64,000 nucleotides of DNA from Streptomyces luomodiensis (GCF_031679605.1 NZ_CP117522.1:7874001-7938000), one strand, 5' to 3'. Positions 1-9,205 are shown, counted from the stretch's first letter. The notes: generated from the letters alone by a model not told the origin. Made by a program: numbers and translations.

Positions 1-2418
1 GTCGAGCAGCTCGGCACCGGCCTCAAGGGGCCCCTGGTCGTCGGGCAGGTGCTGGCCATCGAGGAGCTGGAGGGGTTCAAGAAGCCCATCCGCTACTGCC
101 AGGTGGACGTCGGCCGGGCCAACGGCACGGGTGAGCCGCAGAACATCGTCTGCGGCGCCCGGAACTTCCGGGTCGGCGACAAGGTCGTGGTCGTACTGCC
201 CGGCGCCGAGCTGCCCGGCGGCTTCGCGATCTCCGCGCGCAAGACCTACGGCAAGGTCTCCGAGGGCATGATCTGCTCCGCCAGCGAGCTGGGCATGTCC
301 GACGAGCACGACGGGATCATCGTCCTGCCGCCCGAGCACGAGGCCGGCACCGACGCCATCGAGCTGCTGGAGCTGGTCGACGAGGTCCTCGACATCGCCG
401 TCACCCCGGACCGCGGCTACTGCCTGTCGATGCGCGGTGTCGCCCGCGAGACCGCGACCGCCTACGAGCTGCCGCTGCGCGACCCGGCCCTCCTCGACGT
501 GCCCGCGCCCAACAGCCACGGCTACCCCGTCAAGGTCGCCGACCCGATCGGCTGCGACCGCTTCACCGCCCGCACCGTCACCGGCCTCGACCCCGAGGCG
601 CACTCCCCGATCTGGCTCCAGCGCCGGCTCCAGAAGGCCGGGATGCGCCCGGTCTCGCTCGCCGTCGACATCACCAACTACGTGATGCTCGAACTCGGCC
701 AGCCGCTGCACGCCTACGACCGCTCCCGGATCAACGGGGCGATCGGGGTGCGCCGCGCCGAGCCGGGCGAGAAGCTCACCACCCTCGACGGCACCCAGCG
801 CGCCCTGGACCCCGAGGACCTCGTCATCACCGACGAGAGCGGGCCCATCGGCCTCGCCGGCGTCATGGGCGGTGCCAACACCGAGATCGCGGACGCCACC
901 GCCGACGCCGAGACCGGCCAGGTGACGGGCACCACCGAGGTCGTCATCGAGGCGGCCCACTTCGCCCCGGTCTCGGTCGCCCGCACCGCCCGCCGCCACA
1001 AGCTGTCCTCCGAGGCGTCCCGGCGGTTCGAGCGCGGCGTCGACCCCCAGGCCGCCTCCGCCGCGGCACAGCGCACCGTCGATCTGCTGGTGCTGCTCGC
1101 GGGCGGCACCGCGGAGGTGGGCGTCACCGAGATCATCGCGCCCAGCGCACCGCACACCATCACGCTGCCCGCCGACCACCCGGACAAGGTCGCGGGGGTG
1201 CCCTACGGCCGGGAGACCGTGGTGCGCCGGCTCCAGCAGATCGGCTGCGACGTCTACGGGGCCGACGACCTCACCGTCACCGTCCCCAGCTGGCGGCCCG
1301 ACCTCACCGACCCCAACGACCTGGCCGAGGAGGTCATCCGGCTCGAGGGGTACGAGAACCTCCCCGCCACGCTGCCCCAGCCGCCCGCCGGGCGCGGGCT
1401 GACCGAGCGTCAGCGGCTGCACCGCCGGGTCGGCCGGGCGCTGGCCGGCGCCGGATACGTCGAGGCGCTGAACTACCCGTTCCTCGGCGAGGAGGTCCTC
1501 GACCAGTTCGGGCTGGCCGCCGACGACCCGCGGCGCGATGTGGTGCGGCTGGTCAACCCGCTGTCGGACGCCGAGCCCGCGCTCCGTACGACACTGCTGC
1601 CCGGACTGCTCGGCGCGCTGCGCCGCAACGACGGGCGCGGCGCGCACGACCTCGCGCTCTTCGAGACGGGTCTGGTCTTCCGCGCCACCGGCGACGAACC
1701 GGCCGCGGTCACCCTCCCGGTCGACCGCCGACCCACCGACGAGCAGATCGCCGCGCTCAACGCCGCGCTGCCCCACCAGCCGCGCCGCGTCGCCGTCGTC
1801 CTCGCGGGCGACCGTGAGCAGGCCGGCTGGTGGGGCAAGGGCACCCCGGTGAGCTGGGCCGACGCCATCGAGGCGGGCCGGATCGTGGCGCGCGAGGCGG
1901 GGGTCGAGCTGATCGTCCGCCAGGACCAGCAGGACCCGTGGCACCCGGGCCGCTGCGCCGCGCTGCTGGCCGTCGTCGACGGCGAGGAGATCCTCGTCGG
2001 CAACGCCGGCGAACTCCACCCGCGGGTCACCAAGGCCCTGGGCCTGCCCGAGCGCACCTGCGCGATGGAGCTGGAGCTCGACCGCCTGGAGCGGGCCGGC
2101 ACCGGCCGCGTGGCCGCCCCCCACGTCTCCACCTTCCCGGTGGCCACCCAGGACGTCGCGCTGGTCGTGGACGCCTCGGTGCCCGCGGCCGACGTCGAGA
2201 CGGCGCTGCGCGAGGGCGCGGGCGAGCTGCTGGAGTCGCTCCGGCTGTTCGACGTCTTCACCGGTGAACAGCTCGGCGAGGGCAGGAAGTCGCTGGCCTA
2301 CGCGCTGCGCTTCCGCGCCCCGGACCGCACGCTGACCGCCGAGGAGATCGCGGCGTCCCGCGACGCCGCGGTGTCGGCGGCCGCCGACCGCACCGGCGCC
2401 ACCCTGCGCGGAGCCTGA
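1..2418 (+). CDS. pheT: Phenylalanyl-tRNA synthetase beta subunit (5' end cut off)
   Basis: Charges tRNA-Phe in the cytoplasm as the beta half of an alpha2-beta2 enzyme. The frame is open from base 1, so the start lies outside the window; 805 codons are present against roughly 835 in the family, so about 30 residues are missing. In order I see the OB-fold tRNA-binding domain (NIVCGARNF), the B3/B4 editing domain, the B5 domain ([14 protein letters not shown]), the catalytic-like core, and a C-terminal ferredoxin-like anticodon-binding domain ([22 protein letters not shown]). pheS should lie just upstream, outside the window. A hairpin follows the stop. The GTG at 49 is an internal valine codon. 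Confidence 0.97.
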   Translation, partial: VEQLGTGLKGPLVVGQVLAIEELEGFKKPIRYCQVDVGRANGTGEPQNIVCGARNFRVGDKVVVVLPGAELPGGFAISARKTYGKVSEGMICSASELGMSDEHDGIIVLPPEHEAGTDAIELLELVDEVLDIAVTPDRGYCLSMRGVARETATAYELPLRDPALLDVPAPNSHGYPVKVADPIGCDRFTARTVTGLDPEAHSPIWLQRRLQKAGMRPVSLAVDITNYVMLELGQPLHAYDRSRINGAIGVRRAEPGEKLTTLDGTQRALDPEDLVITDESGPIGLAGVMGGANTEIADATADAETGQVTGTTEVVIEAAHFAPVSVARTARRHKLSSEASRRFERGVDPQAASAAAQRTVDLLVLLAGGTAEVGVTEIIAPSAPHTITLPADHPDKVAGVPYGRETVVRRLQQIGCDVYGADDLTVTVPSWRPDLTDPNDLAEEVIRLEGYENLPATLPQPPAGRGLTERQRLHRRVGRALAGAGYVEALNYPFLGEEVLDQFGLAADDPRRDVVRLVNPLSDAEPALRTTLLPGLLGALRRNDGRGAHDLALFETGLVFRATGDEPAAVTLPVDRRPTDEQIAALNAALPHQPRRVAVVLAGDREQAGWWGKGTPVSWADAIEAGRIVAREAGVELIVRQDQQDPWHPGRCAALLAVVDGEEILVGNAGELHPRVTKALGLPERTCAMELELDRLERAGTGRVAAPHVSTFPVATQDVALVVDASVPAADVETALREGAGELLESLRLFDVFTGEQLGEGRKSLAYALRFRAPDRTLTAEEIAASRDAAVSAAADRTGATLRGA

Positions 2419-2454
2419 CACCGACCGGCTCCCGCCGGTCGCCGCAACCCGGCC

Positions 2455-2488
2455 ATGGGGCCGCACCCGCACCCGGGCGCGGCCCCAT
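2455..2488 (+). terminator. Probable terminator of pheT
   Basis: Inverted repeat with 10-bp perfect arms (ATGGGGCCGC at 2455-2464, GCGGCCCCAT at 2479-2488) and a 14-nt loop, 36 bp after the pheT stop. No T-run follows, which is usual for high-GC terminators. Confidence 0.6.
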
Positions 2489-2595
2489 CACCGTCCCCGG
2501 CCGCGACGCCGCGCGCGCCGCTCGCCGAGTGGCGCGAGGTCCGGGCGGCCGCGTGGCCGCCGGCCCGCGCTGTCACCCGGACCTCCGGTCACGCG

Positions 2596-2780
2596 CGGTG
2601 GGGTGTTCGGGGCCGCCCGGGGCGTGGTGATGCCCGTGCCGGTGGCCATGGGGCGCACCGCGATCCGGGGCGCACGCCGTCGCCGTCCCCGCGCCGCGCC
2701 TGCCCGCTCCAGCCGGTGAATGGCGAACAGCCGATCCGGGGCACGGTGGGGTGTTCGGGAAGGGCCCTGGGGCGTGGTCA
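2596..2780. repeat. Two imperfect direct repeats of ~36 bp in the pheT-phosphatase gap
   Basis: The block beginning CGGTGGGGTGTTCGG and ending GGCGTGGT(G/C)A occurs at 2596-2630 and again at 2744-2780. The 2419-2921 gap has no convincing gene; apart from the terminator and this repeat I see only the upstream region of the next gene. Confidence 0.55.
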
Positions 2781-2921
2781 CCCGATCAGGTGAGATCCGG
2801 AAGGGGCAGGTCCCTTTGACAGGGGCTGTCGCGAGAATCGTCCCGGTCGTACGGCCCATCGGGAGACCGACCGTCCAGGGGCCTGGCCGACCGCCTCATT
2901 GGCCGGCGTTGGGGGCGACAC

Positions 2922-4139
2922 ATGATCGGGGCATCGGCAGTCGGCGGCGCGTTCGCACGGGGAGCGCACAGGCTTCGGGTGGTCACCCGCGTGGCCCCCT
3001 GTCTATGGGTGCTCGGTGTCATCTGCTGGGAACTGCTGACCCCGCACGACACCGAGGTCGTCCCGCTCCTCGCCGCGGCCCCCGCCATCGCCTGTGCGAG
3101 CAGCGGCCGCCGCGGATACATCCTGCTACTCGGCGGCGCGAGCCTGCTGTGCGCCCTCGCCCCGCCGACCCCTCTGGAGCCCGACGGCGACGTGGAGGAG
3201 CCGCACGCGGGCCTGGTCACCTGCTGTGCCATCTTCGCCGTGGTCGTCGCCACCTACCTCGGCAACGGCCGCAGGCTGCGGCTGATCCGCGAACTGGAAC
3301 AGCTCCGGGCGGTGGCCGCCGCGGCGCAGGACGTGGTGCTGCGGCCGCTCCCGGCCCGGCTGGAGGGGATCGAGCTGGCGGGCGGGCATCTGTCGGCCAG
3401 CCGGGGCGCCGTCGTGGGCGGCGATCTGTACGAGGCGCTGGCCACCCCGTACGGCGTCCGCGTCATCATCGGCGACGTCCGCGGCCACGGCCTCCCCGCG
3501 ATCGGCACCGTCGCCGCCGTCCTCGGCAGCTTCCGGGAGGCGGCCCATGAGGAACCCCGGCTCACCGGTGTGCTGCGCCGGCTCGACCGCGCCCTGGAGC
3601 GCCATCTGCGGGCACGCGCGAGCGGGGAGTGCCCGCCGGACAGCCCGGTGGACGAGGAGTTCGTGACCGTCCTGCTGCTGGAGGTGGGCCCGGACGGCGA
3701 GGTCACCGCGCTCAACTGCGGCCACCCCTGGCCGTACCGCCTCCACGAGCAGCCGGTGGGCCCGGCCATCGCCCGGCAGACCGACCCCGGTGAGGTGCTG
3801 CCCCCGCTCGGTCTCTTCCCGCTCCCCGCCGAGCCGCCCGCCGCCCACTGGAGCGCCCTGGGCGCCGGCGACACGCTGGTGCTGCACACCGACGGCGCCG
3901 AGGACGCACGCGATGCCCACGGCACGTTCTTCCCGCTGCGCCGCGCCCTGTCCGAGGCCGCGGGGCCCGGACCGCTCGTCCCGACGGCGGTCGTCGAGGG
4001 GGTGCGCTCGGCGCTGCTGAGCCACACCGGCGGGCGGCTCGCCGACGACGTCGCGCTCGTCGCGCTGCGCTACGACCGCTGCCCGCTGTCCGCCCCCACG
4101 GCCCTCACCCTCCCGGCCGCCGACGCCGGCCGGAACTAG
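2922..4139 (+). CDS. Membrane PP2C-type (SpoIIE/RsbU family) serine phosphatase
   Basis: 405 residues. The N-terminus holds about four hydrophobic segments (roughly residues 25-40, 46-60, 66-80, 97-114), followed by a cytoplasmic SpoIIE/PP2C phosphatase domain (about 130-395). Metal-binding aspartates are visible in GGDLYEAL (D168), GDVRGHGLPA (D185) and near the end in LHTDGAEDA. Family knowledge: such proteins dephosphorylate anti-sigma-factor antagonists or similar partners in Streptomyces partner-switching networks. No anti-sigma or antagonist gene is adjacent, so the partner is unknown. Start chosen at ATG 2922 because GGGGGCG precedes it at good spacing and the first membrane segment would be lost with later starts. 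Confidence 0.85.
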   Translation: MIGASAVGGAFARGAHRLRVVTRVAPCLWVLGVICWELLTPHDTEVVPLLAAAPAIACASSGRRGYILLLGGASLLCALAPPTPLEPDGDVEEPHAGLVTCCAIFAVVVATYLGNGRRLRLIRELEQLRAVAAAAQDVVLRPLPARLEGIELAGGHLSASRGAVVGGDLYEALATPYGVRVIIGDVRGHGLPAIGTVAAVLGSFREAAHEEPRLTGVLRRLDRALERHLRARASGECPPDSPVDEEFVTVLLLEVGPDGEVTALNCGHPWPYRLHEQPVGPAIARQTDPGEVLPPLGLFPLPAEPPAAHWSALGAGDTLVLHTDGAEDARDAHGTFFPLRRALSEAAGPGPLVPTAVVEGVRSALLSHTGGRLADDVALVALRYDRCPLSAPTALTLPAADAGRN

Positions 4140-4262
4140 GGCCTGTCGTCACAGGGGGCGCCCTGCTCCCGACGCCTGGCACGGCCGCTCGCCGCGTTGT
4201 CGCAGCACCCACGTACGTCCACGTCCAGTACGAGGGCGGTGCTCCGCCTTGCGCCTCGCCGC
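4140..4262. repeat. Possible dispersed inverted-repeat element (MITE-like remnant)
   Basis: Immediately after the phosphatase stop. An imperfect inverted repeat (left arm about 4185-4210, right arm about 4234-4262, both containing a GGTGCT/AGCACC core) flanks an ACGTACGT core at 4211-4218. The opening GGGCCTGTCGTCACAGG resembles a short repeat I recall scattered between Streptomyces genes; this is from memory and untested. The right end appears truncated. Confidence 0.35.
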
Positions 4263-4326
4263 TTTCACACCCCGTGTGAATCGCCCTCCACTACGCTGGC
4301 GCCACCGAGCGCTTCGGGAGGGCGAG

Positions 4327-5664
4327 ATGGAGCCCAACACACTGCTCGACTCCGTGCTCGACGAGGCCGGAGTCTCCCACGCGGGACTGGCCGCGCATGT
4401 CAACGAGGCAGGCCGGGCCCGGGGGATGAAGCTGCGGTACGAACACACCGCGGTGGCCCGGTGGCTGAAGGGCCAGCGGCCCCGTGGCCAGGTGCCGGAC
4501 CTCATCTGCGAGGTGCTGGGGGAGCGGCTGCACCGCGCCCTCACCCTGGACGACATCGGCCTGGGCACCCCCGGCAGCCCCCGCGGACCCGCCACCCCGC
4601 TCTCCGGGTTCGTCGAGCGTGCCACCGCGCTGTGGCGCTCCGACGAACAGCAGCGCCCGCATGTCGTCCAGGCCCCGGCGGTCACCGGCACCCCCGCCGT
4701 CATCCCGGTGTGGGAGTGGGAGAACCCGCCCGAGGACTCCGATGTCTCCCGGCGCGGTCAGACGCGGGTCAGCATGACCGACATCGAGACGCTGCGCGCC
4801 GCCCGCGCCCACTACGAGCAGATGTACCGCAAGGCGGGCGGCGTCGCGACCCGGACCCGGGTGGTGGGATTCCTCAACTCCGAGGCCGCGCCGCTGCTGC
4901 GCGGCGCTTACGGCGACGACACCGGCCGCCAGCTCCACCGGACGACCGGCGGCCTGGTGGCCATCGCCGGGATCTGCGCCTACGACTCCGACGCGCACGG
5001 CCTGGCCCAGCGCTACTTCCACCAGGCGCTGCGGCTCGCCAAGGCCAGCGGCGACCGGGGCCTGGGCGCCTATGTGATCGCGCTGCTGGTCAACCAGTCC
5101 CTGTTCATGAAGGAGTACCGGCAGGCGGTCGCCTTCGCCGAATCGGCGCTGCGTGCCGCGGGTTCCCAGATCACCCCCGCGCTCGCCGCCGACCTCTACG
5201 CCATGCAGGCCAAGGCGTACGCCCGGCTGGGCGACGGCGCCGGGACGCTGTCCTGCATCCGGCGCGCCGAGACGGCCGCCGACCGGATCAGACCCGGCCA
5301 GGAGCCCGACGAGACCGGCTATGTCCAGCCGGGTCTGGTGAACGTCCAGGTGGCCGAGGCGCTGCTGAGCCTGGGCGACCTCGGCGGCGCCCGCGAGCAC
5401 GCCACCGCCGCGGTCGGCACCCCCGCGCACGACCGGGGGCGGGTGCACCGGCTCGCCATGCTCACCCATATCGAGCTGCGGCAGGGTGACGCGGACCGGG
5501 CGGGCGCCACGGCGGTGGAGATGACCGAGCGGGCGCGCGGCATGGAGTCCCAGCGGTTACGCGACCGGCTGCGGGCGGTACGGGAACACCTCGCGGCCAG
5601 CGGATGCGCCGCGACGGCCGCGGCCGCCGAGCTCATCGACGGGGCACTGCGCGTCCCTCTGTGA
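4327..5664 (+). CDS. Streptomyces helix-turn-helix/TPR-like transcriptional regulator with a TTA codon
   Basis: 445 residues from ATG 4327, preceded by GGGAGGGCGAG; an upstream in-frame start at 4249 has no ribosome site. The first ~75 residues are an XRE-like domain with a typical pattern for this Streptomyces family (LAAHVNEAGRARGMKLRYEH, then AVARWLKGQRPRG). Residues ~150-440 are alpha-helical repeats of TPR type (AQRYFHQALRLAKASGD, QAVAFAESALRAAG, EALLSLGDLGGAREHA). Family members are orphan developmental or nutritional regulators; the target is unknown. Residue 411 is encoded by TTA (5557-5559), so full translation should depend on the bldA leucyl-tRNA. The NUDIX gene follows after 80 bp on the same strand. 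Confidence 0.85.
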   Translation: MEPNTLLDSVLDEAGVSHAGLAAHVNEAGRARGMKLRYEHTAVARWLKGQRPRGQVPDLICEVLGERLHRALTLDDIGLGTPGSPRGPATPLSGFVERATALWRSDEQQRPHVVQAPAVTGTPAVIPVWEWENPPEDSDVSRRGQTRVSMTDIETLRAARAHYEQMYRKAGGVATRTRVVGFLNSEAAPLLRGAYGDDTGRQLHRTTGGLVAIAGICAYDSDAHGLAQRYFHQALRLAKASGDRGLGAYVIALLVNQSLFMKEYRQAVAFAESALRAAGSQITPALAADLYAMQAKAYARLGDGAGTLSCIRRAETAADRIRPGQEPDETGYVQPGLVNVQVAEALLSLGDLGGAREHATAAVGTPAHDRGRVHRLAMLTHIELRQGDADRAGATAVEMTERARGMESQRLRDRLRAVREHLAASGCAATAAAAELIDGALRVPL

Positions 5665-5744
5665 CCGCGGTTCCGTTCGCGCTCCGCTCTCTCGTCAGCG
5701 GGTGGCCCAGGATGGCCTCCCGTTTCGACGAAAGGTGGCTGACC

Positions 5745-6275
5745 GTGCGATGGAAGAACCTCAGGGAGCAGACCGTGTACGAGAACCGATGGTTCCGGGT
5801 CAACCTCGCCGACGTCCGACTCCCCGACGGGCGTCATCTGGACCACTATCTGATCCGGCTCCGCCCCGTGGCCGTGGCCACCGCGGTGAACGCGGCGAAC
5901 GAGGTGCTGCTGCTGTGGCGGCACCGGTTCATCACCGACGCCTGGGGCTGGGAACTGGCCGCGGGCGTCGTCGAGGACGGTGAGGACATCGCCGACGCCG
6001 CGGCCCGGGAGATGGAGGAGGAGACCGGCTGGCGCCCCGGCCCGCTGCGCCATCTGCTCTCCGTCGAGCCGTCCAACGGGCTCACCGACGCACGGCACCA
6101 CATCTACTGGGCCGAGGAGGCGTCGTACGTCGGACACCCGGAGGACGACTTCGAGTCGGACCGCCGTGAATGGGTGCCGCTGAAGGCGGTGCCCGACCTG
6201 GTCGCCCGGGGCGAGGTGCCCGCGGCCAACATGGCGGCCGCGCTGCTGCTGCTGCACCACATCAGGCTCGGCTAG
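5745..6275 (+). CDS. NUDIX hydrolase
   Basis: 176 residues. A complete NUDIX box is visible: GVVEDGEDIADAAAREMEEE followed by TGW, giving the G-x5-E-x7-REUxEE signature that binds the catalytic divalent metal. The layout (N-terminal beta domain, RLRPVAVATAVNAANEVLLL before the box) resembles ADP-ribose/ADP-sugar pyrophosphatases, but the substrate cannot be read. GTG 5745 is chosen because AAAGGTGG lies 7 nt upstream; ATG 5712 is in frame but has no comparable site. Confidence 0.85.
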   Translation: MRWKNLREQTVYENRWFRVNLADVRLPDGRHLDHYLIRLRPVAVATAVNAANEVLLLWRHRFITDAWGWELAAGVVEDGEDIADAAAREMEEETGWRPGPLRHLLSVEPSNGLTDARHHIYWAEEASYVGHPEDDFESDRREWVPLKAVPDLVARGEVPAANMAAALLLLHHIRLG

Positions 6276-6319
6276 GCCGGACGGCGGATACGGACCGGGT
6301 CCGGTGGCGCGGTGGCGCG

Positions 6320-6577
6320 CTAGTGTCCCGCCGCCTGCCATACCGCGAGGGCCAGGGCGGAGACCCCGGTCAGGGCGGCGATGGAGGGCAGCGGCCAGCG
6401 TCCGTGTTCCAGTGTCCGTATCCGTCCGCCCAGTTGGTTCACGTCCTCCTCGGCCTGCTCTCCTCGGTGGTCGAGCAGGGCGAGCCGGCCGTCGACGCGG
6501 GTGAAGCCCACTTCGACGGTCCGGCGCAGTTCCGCGAGCTCCACGGCTAACGCGGCTTGCTCGGGCTCGGTGGTCAC
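6320..6577 (-). CDS. Small coiled-coil protein with C-terminal membrane anchor
   Basis: 85 residues from GTG 6577, preceded by GGAAGGGGATCAACCC. An amphipathic heptad-like stretch (residues ~8-55: LAVELAELRRTVEVGFTRVD, LGGRIRTLEHG) is followed by one hydrophobic segment (SIAALTGVSALALAVWQAAG) at the C-terminus. This is the shape of small tail-anchored proteins of unknown function common in Streptomyces. Convergent with the NUDIX gene. No function can be assigned. Confidence 0.6.
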   Translation of the reverse strand: MTTEPEQAALAVELAELRRTVEVGFTRVDGRLALLDHRGEQAEEDVNQLGGRIRTLEHGRWPLPSIAALTGVSALALAVWQAAGH

Positions 6578-6705
6578 GGGTTGATCCCCTTCCGGATGTA
6601 ACGTCCGTGCAGTGGTGACGCTTCGAGTCAAGCGCATGCCCAGGTGGTGCGGGAGCGTGTGTGGGGATGGTGTGTGTGTCACCGGCGCACACCCCGTGCG
6701 AAACG

Positions 6706-6739
6706 CGGGTACTCAGCCGGGTACTCCGCGCGGGTACTC
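6706..6739 (+). promoter_or_regulatory. Three CGGGTACTC direct repeats upstream of the mgtC-like gene
   Basis: CGGGTACTC occurs exactly at 6706-6714, 6718-6726 and 6731-6739, with 12- and 13-bp periodicity, ending 21 bp before the chosen start codon. Roughly one helical turn apart, on one face of the DNA: a plausible regulator-binding array. No protein is assigned. Confidence 0.45.
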
Positions 6740-6760
6740 AACGGGGCAGAAGGGACGGAT

Positions 6761-7549
6761 GTGCGACTGATCGCCGCTGGGATGTGGGAATTCGGCGCCG
6801 ACCAGGGACTGCGCCAGTTCGCCGAACTCGGCGTCGCCCTGGTGCTGTCCACTCTGATCGGGCTCGAGAGGGCGGTGCAGCAGAAGAGCGCCGGGCTGCG
6901 CACCCACACCCTGGTGGGCGTGGGCAGCGCGCTGTTCATGCAGGTGTCCCAGTACGGTTTCGCCGATGTGCTGCTGCGGGACCACATCAGCCTGGACCCC
7001 TCCCGGGTGGCGGCGCAGGTCGTCTCCGGTATCGGCTTCATCGGCGGCGGCCTGATCTTCGTACGGCGGGACGCCGTCCGGGGGCTGACCACCGCGGCGA
7101 CCATCTGGCTGACCTGTGCGGTCGGCATGGCCTGCGGCGGCGGGCTGGCCCTGCTGGCCACCGCGGCCACCGTGGCGCACTTCCTGGTGGTGCGCGGCTA
7201 TCCGCTGCTCACCCGCCGGCTGCCGGCCCTCTGGTCGGCCGAACGGGTGGAGGTGCAGCTCTCCTACCGGGTGGGCGGAGGGGTGCTGCCCCGCGTCCTG
7301 GAGCTGTGCACGGCCGCCGGGTACCGGGTGGTGCGGGTCCGGGTGGACCGGGCGCCCTGGAAGGGCCGGGACCGCACCACGCGGGTCGTCCGGGCCGAGG
7401 AGGAGGCCCGGCCCGCCGATACGGGCGTCGCCGAGGTACTGCTGGCCCTCGAGGGCACTGGGGACATCCTCCATCTGGTCGGGCAGATCTCCGAACTGGA
7501 CGGCGTGCTCGGCGCCGACGCGGGCCACGACCTGGACGGCTCGGAGTGA
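6761..7549 (+). CDS. MgtC/SapB-family membrane protein
   Basis: 262 residues. N-terminal half carries four to five membrane segments with family landmarks: LGVALVLSTLIGLERAVQQK, GLRTHTLVGVGSALFM, RVAAQVVSGIGFIGGGLIF and GLTTAATIWLTCAVGMACGG. The C-terminal ~90 residues form a soluble ACT-like domain. In other bacteria MgtC proteins support growth in low magnesium or modulate ATP synthase; the role here is not known. GTG 6761 has AGAAGGGA upstream; ATG 6782 is an alternative seven codons in. Confidence 0.88.
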   Translation: MRLIAAGMWEFGADQGLRQFAELGVALVLSTLIGLERAVQQKSAGLRTHTLVGVGSALFMQVSQYGFADVLLRDHISLDPSRVAAQVVSGIGFIGGGLIFVRRDAVRGLTTAATIWLTCAVGMACGGGLALLATAATVAHFLVVRGYPLLTRRLPALWSAERVEVQLSYRVGGGVLPRVLELCTAAGYRVVRVRVDRAPWKGRDRTTRVVRAEEEARPADTGVAEVLLALEGTGDILHLVGQISELDGVLGADAGHDLDGSE

Positions 7550-7634
7550 CGCCGTACCGCCACGGGCGCCCGAGCGCACACCGCACGGTCCACCGCACGA
7601 CCCGGCGCGGCGGCCGCCGGTTCAGTCCGCCGGT

Positions 7635-8546
7635 TCAGAGCGCCCGCGCCCGCAGACGGCGCAGCATCCGCGCGTCGTCGAACCCCACCTCGCGCGCCGC
7701 GGCCTCCACCGTCGACCCCTGACCGATCAGGTGCTCGGCGCGCTCCAGCCGTAGCGCCTGCTGATAGCGCAGTGGGGTGAGCCCGCCGGTGGCGCGGGTG
7801 AACAGCCGGGTGAGGGTGCGTTCGCTGACCTGCGCCGTAAGGGCCAGATACGTCAGCGACAGCGGTTCGGCGAACCGCGCGTCGATGAGGTCCTGGACCC
7901 GGTGGACCACGTCGTCCGGATGGGAGCGGTGCCGCAGCATGACGCCGGCCTGCGGCTCATGGCCGTTGCGGCGGGCGAAGACGACCATGTTCCGGGCCAC
8001 CCGGGCGGCGAGCGCCGGCCCGTGCCGGACCGCCAGCAGATGCAGCGCCAGATCGATCCCACTGGCGATGCCCGCCGAGGTCACCACCCGCTCGTCGGCG
8101 GTGAACAGCACATCCCGTACCACCGTCGCCCGGGGATGCCGGGCCGCCAGCTCGTCCTGGAGCTCATGGTGGGTGGTGCACCGGCGCCCGTCCAGCAGCC
8201 CCGCCCGGCCCAGCGCCAGCGCCCCGGCGCAGACGCCGGCCACGGTGCCCCCGGCCGCGTGGTGGGCGCACAGCCGCTCCAGCGCGTGCGGGCCGGGTTC
8301 CGGCCCGTCGTGCGGCGGCGACGACCGCCAGCCCGGCACCACGACCAGGTCGTCCGGGCCCGTCGCGGGCCACCGGGTGCGCGCGTTCAGCGTCAGACCC
8401 TGGGCGCTGGGCACCAGCTCCCGCTCGGCCACGTACGTGAGCTCATACGGCTGCCCGAGGTCCCGCGCCGTGTCGAACACCTGGGCCGGTCCGGACAGGT
8501 CGAGCAGATGGACCCCGGGCACCAGGACGAACACCACCCGGCTCAT
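7635..8546 (-). CDS. GlxA-type AraC transcriptional regulator with DJ-1/PfpI-like domain
   Basis: 303 residues. The N-terminal ~170 residues are a class-I glutamine-amidotransferase/DJ-1-like fold (VFVLVPGVHLLDLSGPAQVF, elbow VAGVCAGALALGRAGLLDG, TTHHELQDELAARHP); the C-terminal ~100 are two AraC helix-turn-helix motifs (LTAQVSERTLTRLFTRATG, EAAAREVGFDDARMLRR). Homologues act as activators or repressors of adjacent catabolic or detoxification genes. Its ATG overlaps the stop of the upstream isochorismatase gene by 4 bp, so the pair is co-translated and the regulator probably controls its own operon. Confidence 0.9.
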   Translation of the reverse strand: MSRVVFVLVPGVHLLDLSGPAQVFDTARDLGQPYELTYVAERELVPSAQGLTLNARTRWPATGPDDLVVVPGWRSSPPHDGPEPGPHALERLCAHHAAGGTVAGVCAGALALGRAGLLDGRRCTTHHELQDELAARHPRATVVRDVLFTADERVVTSAGIASGIDLALHLLAVRHGPALAARVARNMVVFARRNGHEPQAGVMLRHRSHPDDVVHRVQDLIDARFAEPLSLTYLALTAQVSERTLTRLFTRATGGLTPLRYQQALRLERAEHLIGQGSTVEAAAREVGFDDARMLRRLRARAL

Positions 8547-9097
8547 GCCGCGGCCGCTCCCGCCGCCTCCGCCTCCAGCTCGGCCACCGTGGCGATCCGG
8601 GCGAACCGGCCGCGCAGCACCGCCTCCGCGCGCTCGATGACCGCCTCGGCGCTCAGCTCGCCGATCGGATGGGTGGTGGTGGCGTCGGTGACGAACACGA
8701 CCCGGTACCCCAGGTCGCTGCCGACCCGGGTGGTGGTCTCCACGCACTGCTCGGTACGGATACCGCAGACCACCAGCTCGCGCACGCCCGCCGTGGTCAG
8801 CAGCTGATGCAGGGGGGTGGTGGTGAAGGCGTTGTGGGAGGTCTTGTGGAGCACGGGCTCCCCCGGAGCGGGCCGCTCCAGTTCCGCCAGCAGGCGGACC
8901 TGACCCTGCTCCGGGTCGAACACACCTTCGCTGCCGGGCTCGGTGTGCAGCACCCAGATCACCTGGTCCCCCTCGGCACGGGCGAGCCGTACCAGCCGGT
9001 TGACCGGGTCCGCGATCCGCGGATCGGCGATCTGCTCCCAGGACGGACGGGCGCGGAAGGATTCCTGGACATCGACAACGATCAGTGCTCGGTTCAT
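8543..9097 (-). CDS. Isochorismatase-family cysteine hydrolase
   Basis: 184 residues. The catalytic triad of the family is intact: D9 (IVVDVQESF), K85 (VLHKTSHNAF) and C118 (CGIRTEQCVETT), with the cis-peptide region before the cysteine. Members hydrolyse isochorismate, nicotinamide, N-carbamoyl compounds or similar amides; the substrate here is unknown. First gene of a two-gene operon with the GlxA-type regulator (ATGA overlap at 8543-8546), a pairing that suggests a small inducible hydrolase. Confidence 0.88.
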   Translation of the reverse strand: MNRALIVVDVQESFRARPSWEQIADPRIADPVNRLVRLARAEGDQVIWVLHTEPGSEGVFDPEQGQVRLLAELERPAPGEPVLHKTSHNAFTTTPLHQLLTTAGVRELVVCGIRTEQCVETTTRVGSDLGYRVVFVTDATTTHPIGELSAEAVIERAEAVLRGRFARIATVAELEAEAAGAAAA

Positions 9098-9205
9098 GGG
9101 ACATAGTCTGACCAGGGTGAAAGCCCACTGCCAGGCACGATCGGGGCCGGTGGCGGAACGATCCGGTCAGGGCGGCCGTCCCGGGGAGCGGACCCGGCGG
9201 GGCCC

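Noticed and set aside
2488..2859. Minus-strand 123-codon frame in the pheT-phosphatase gap
   Set aside because: Arg/Pro-rich, no ribosome site, includes the direct repeats and borders the terminator.
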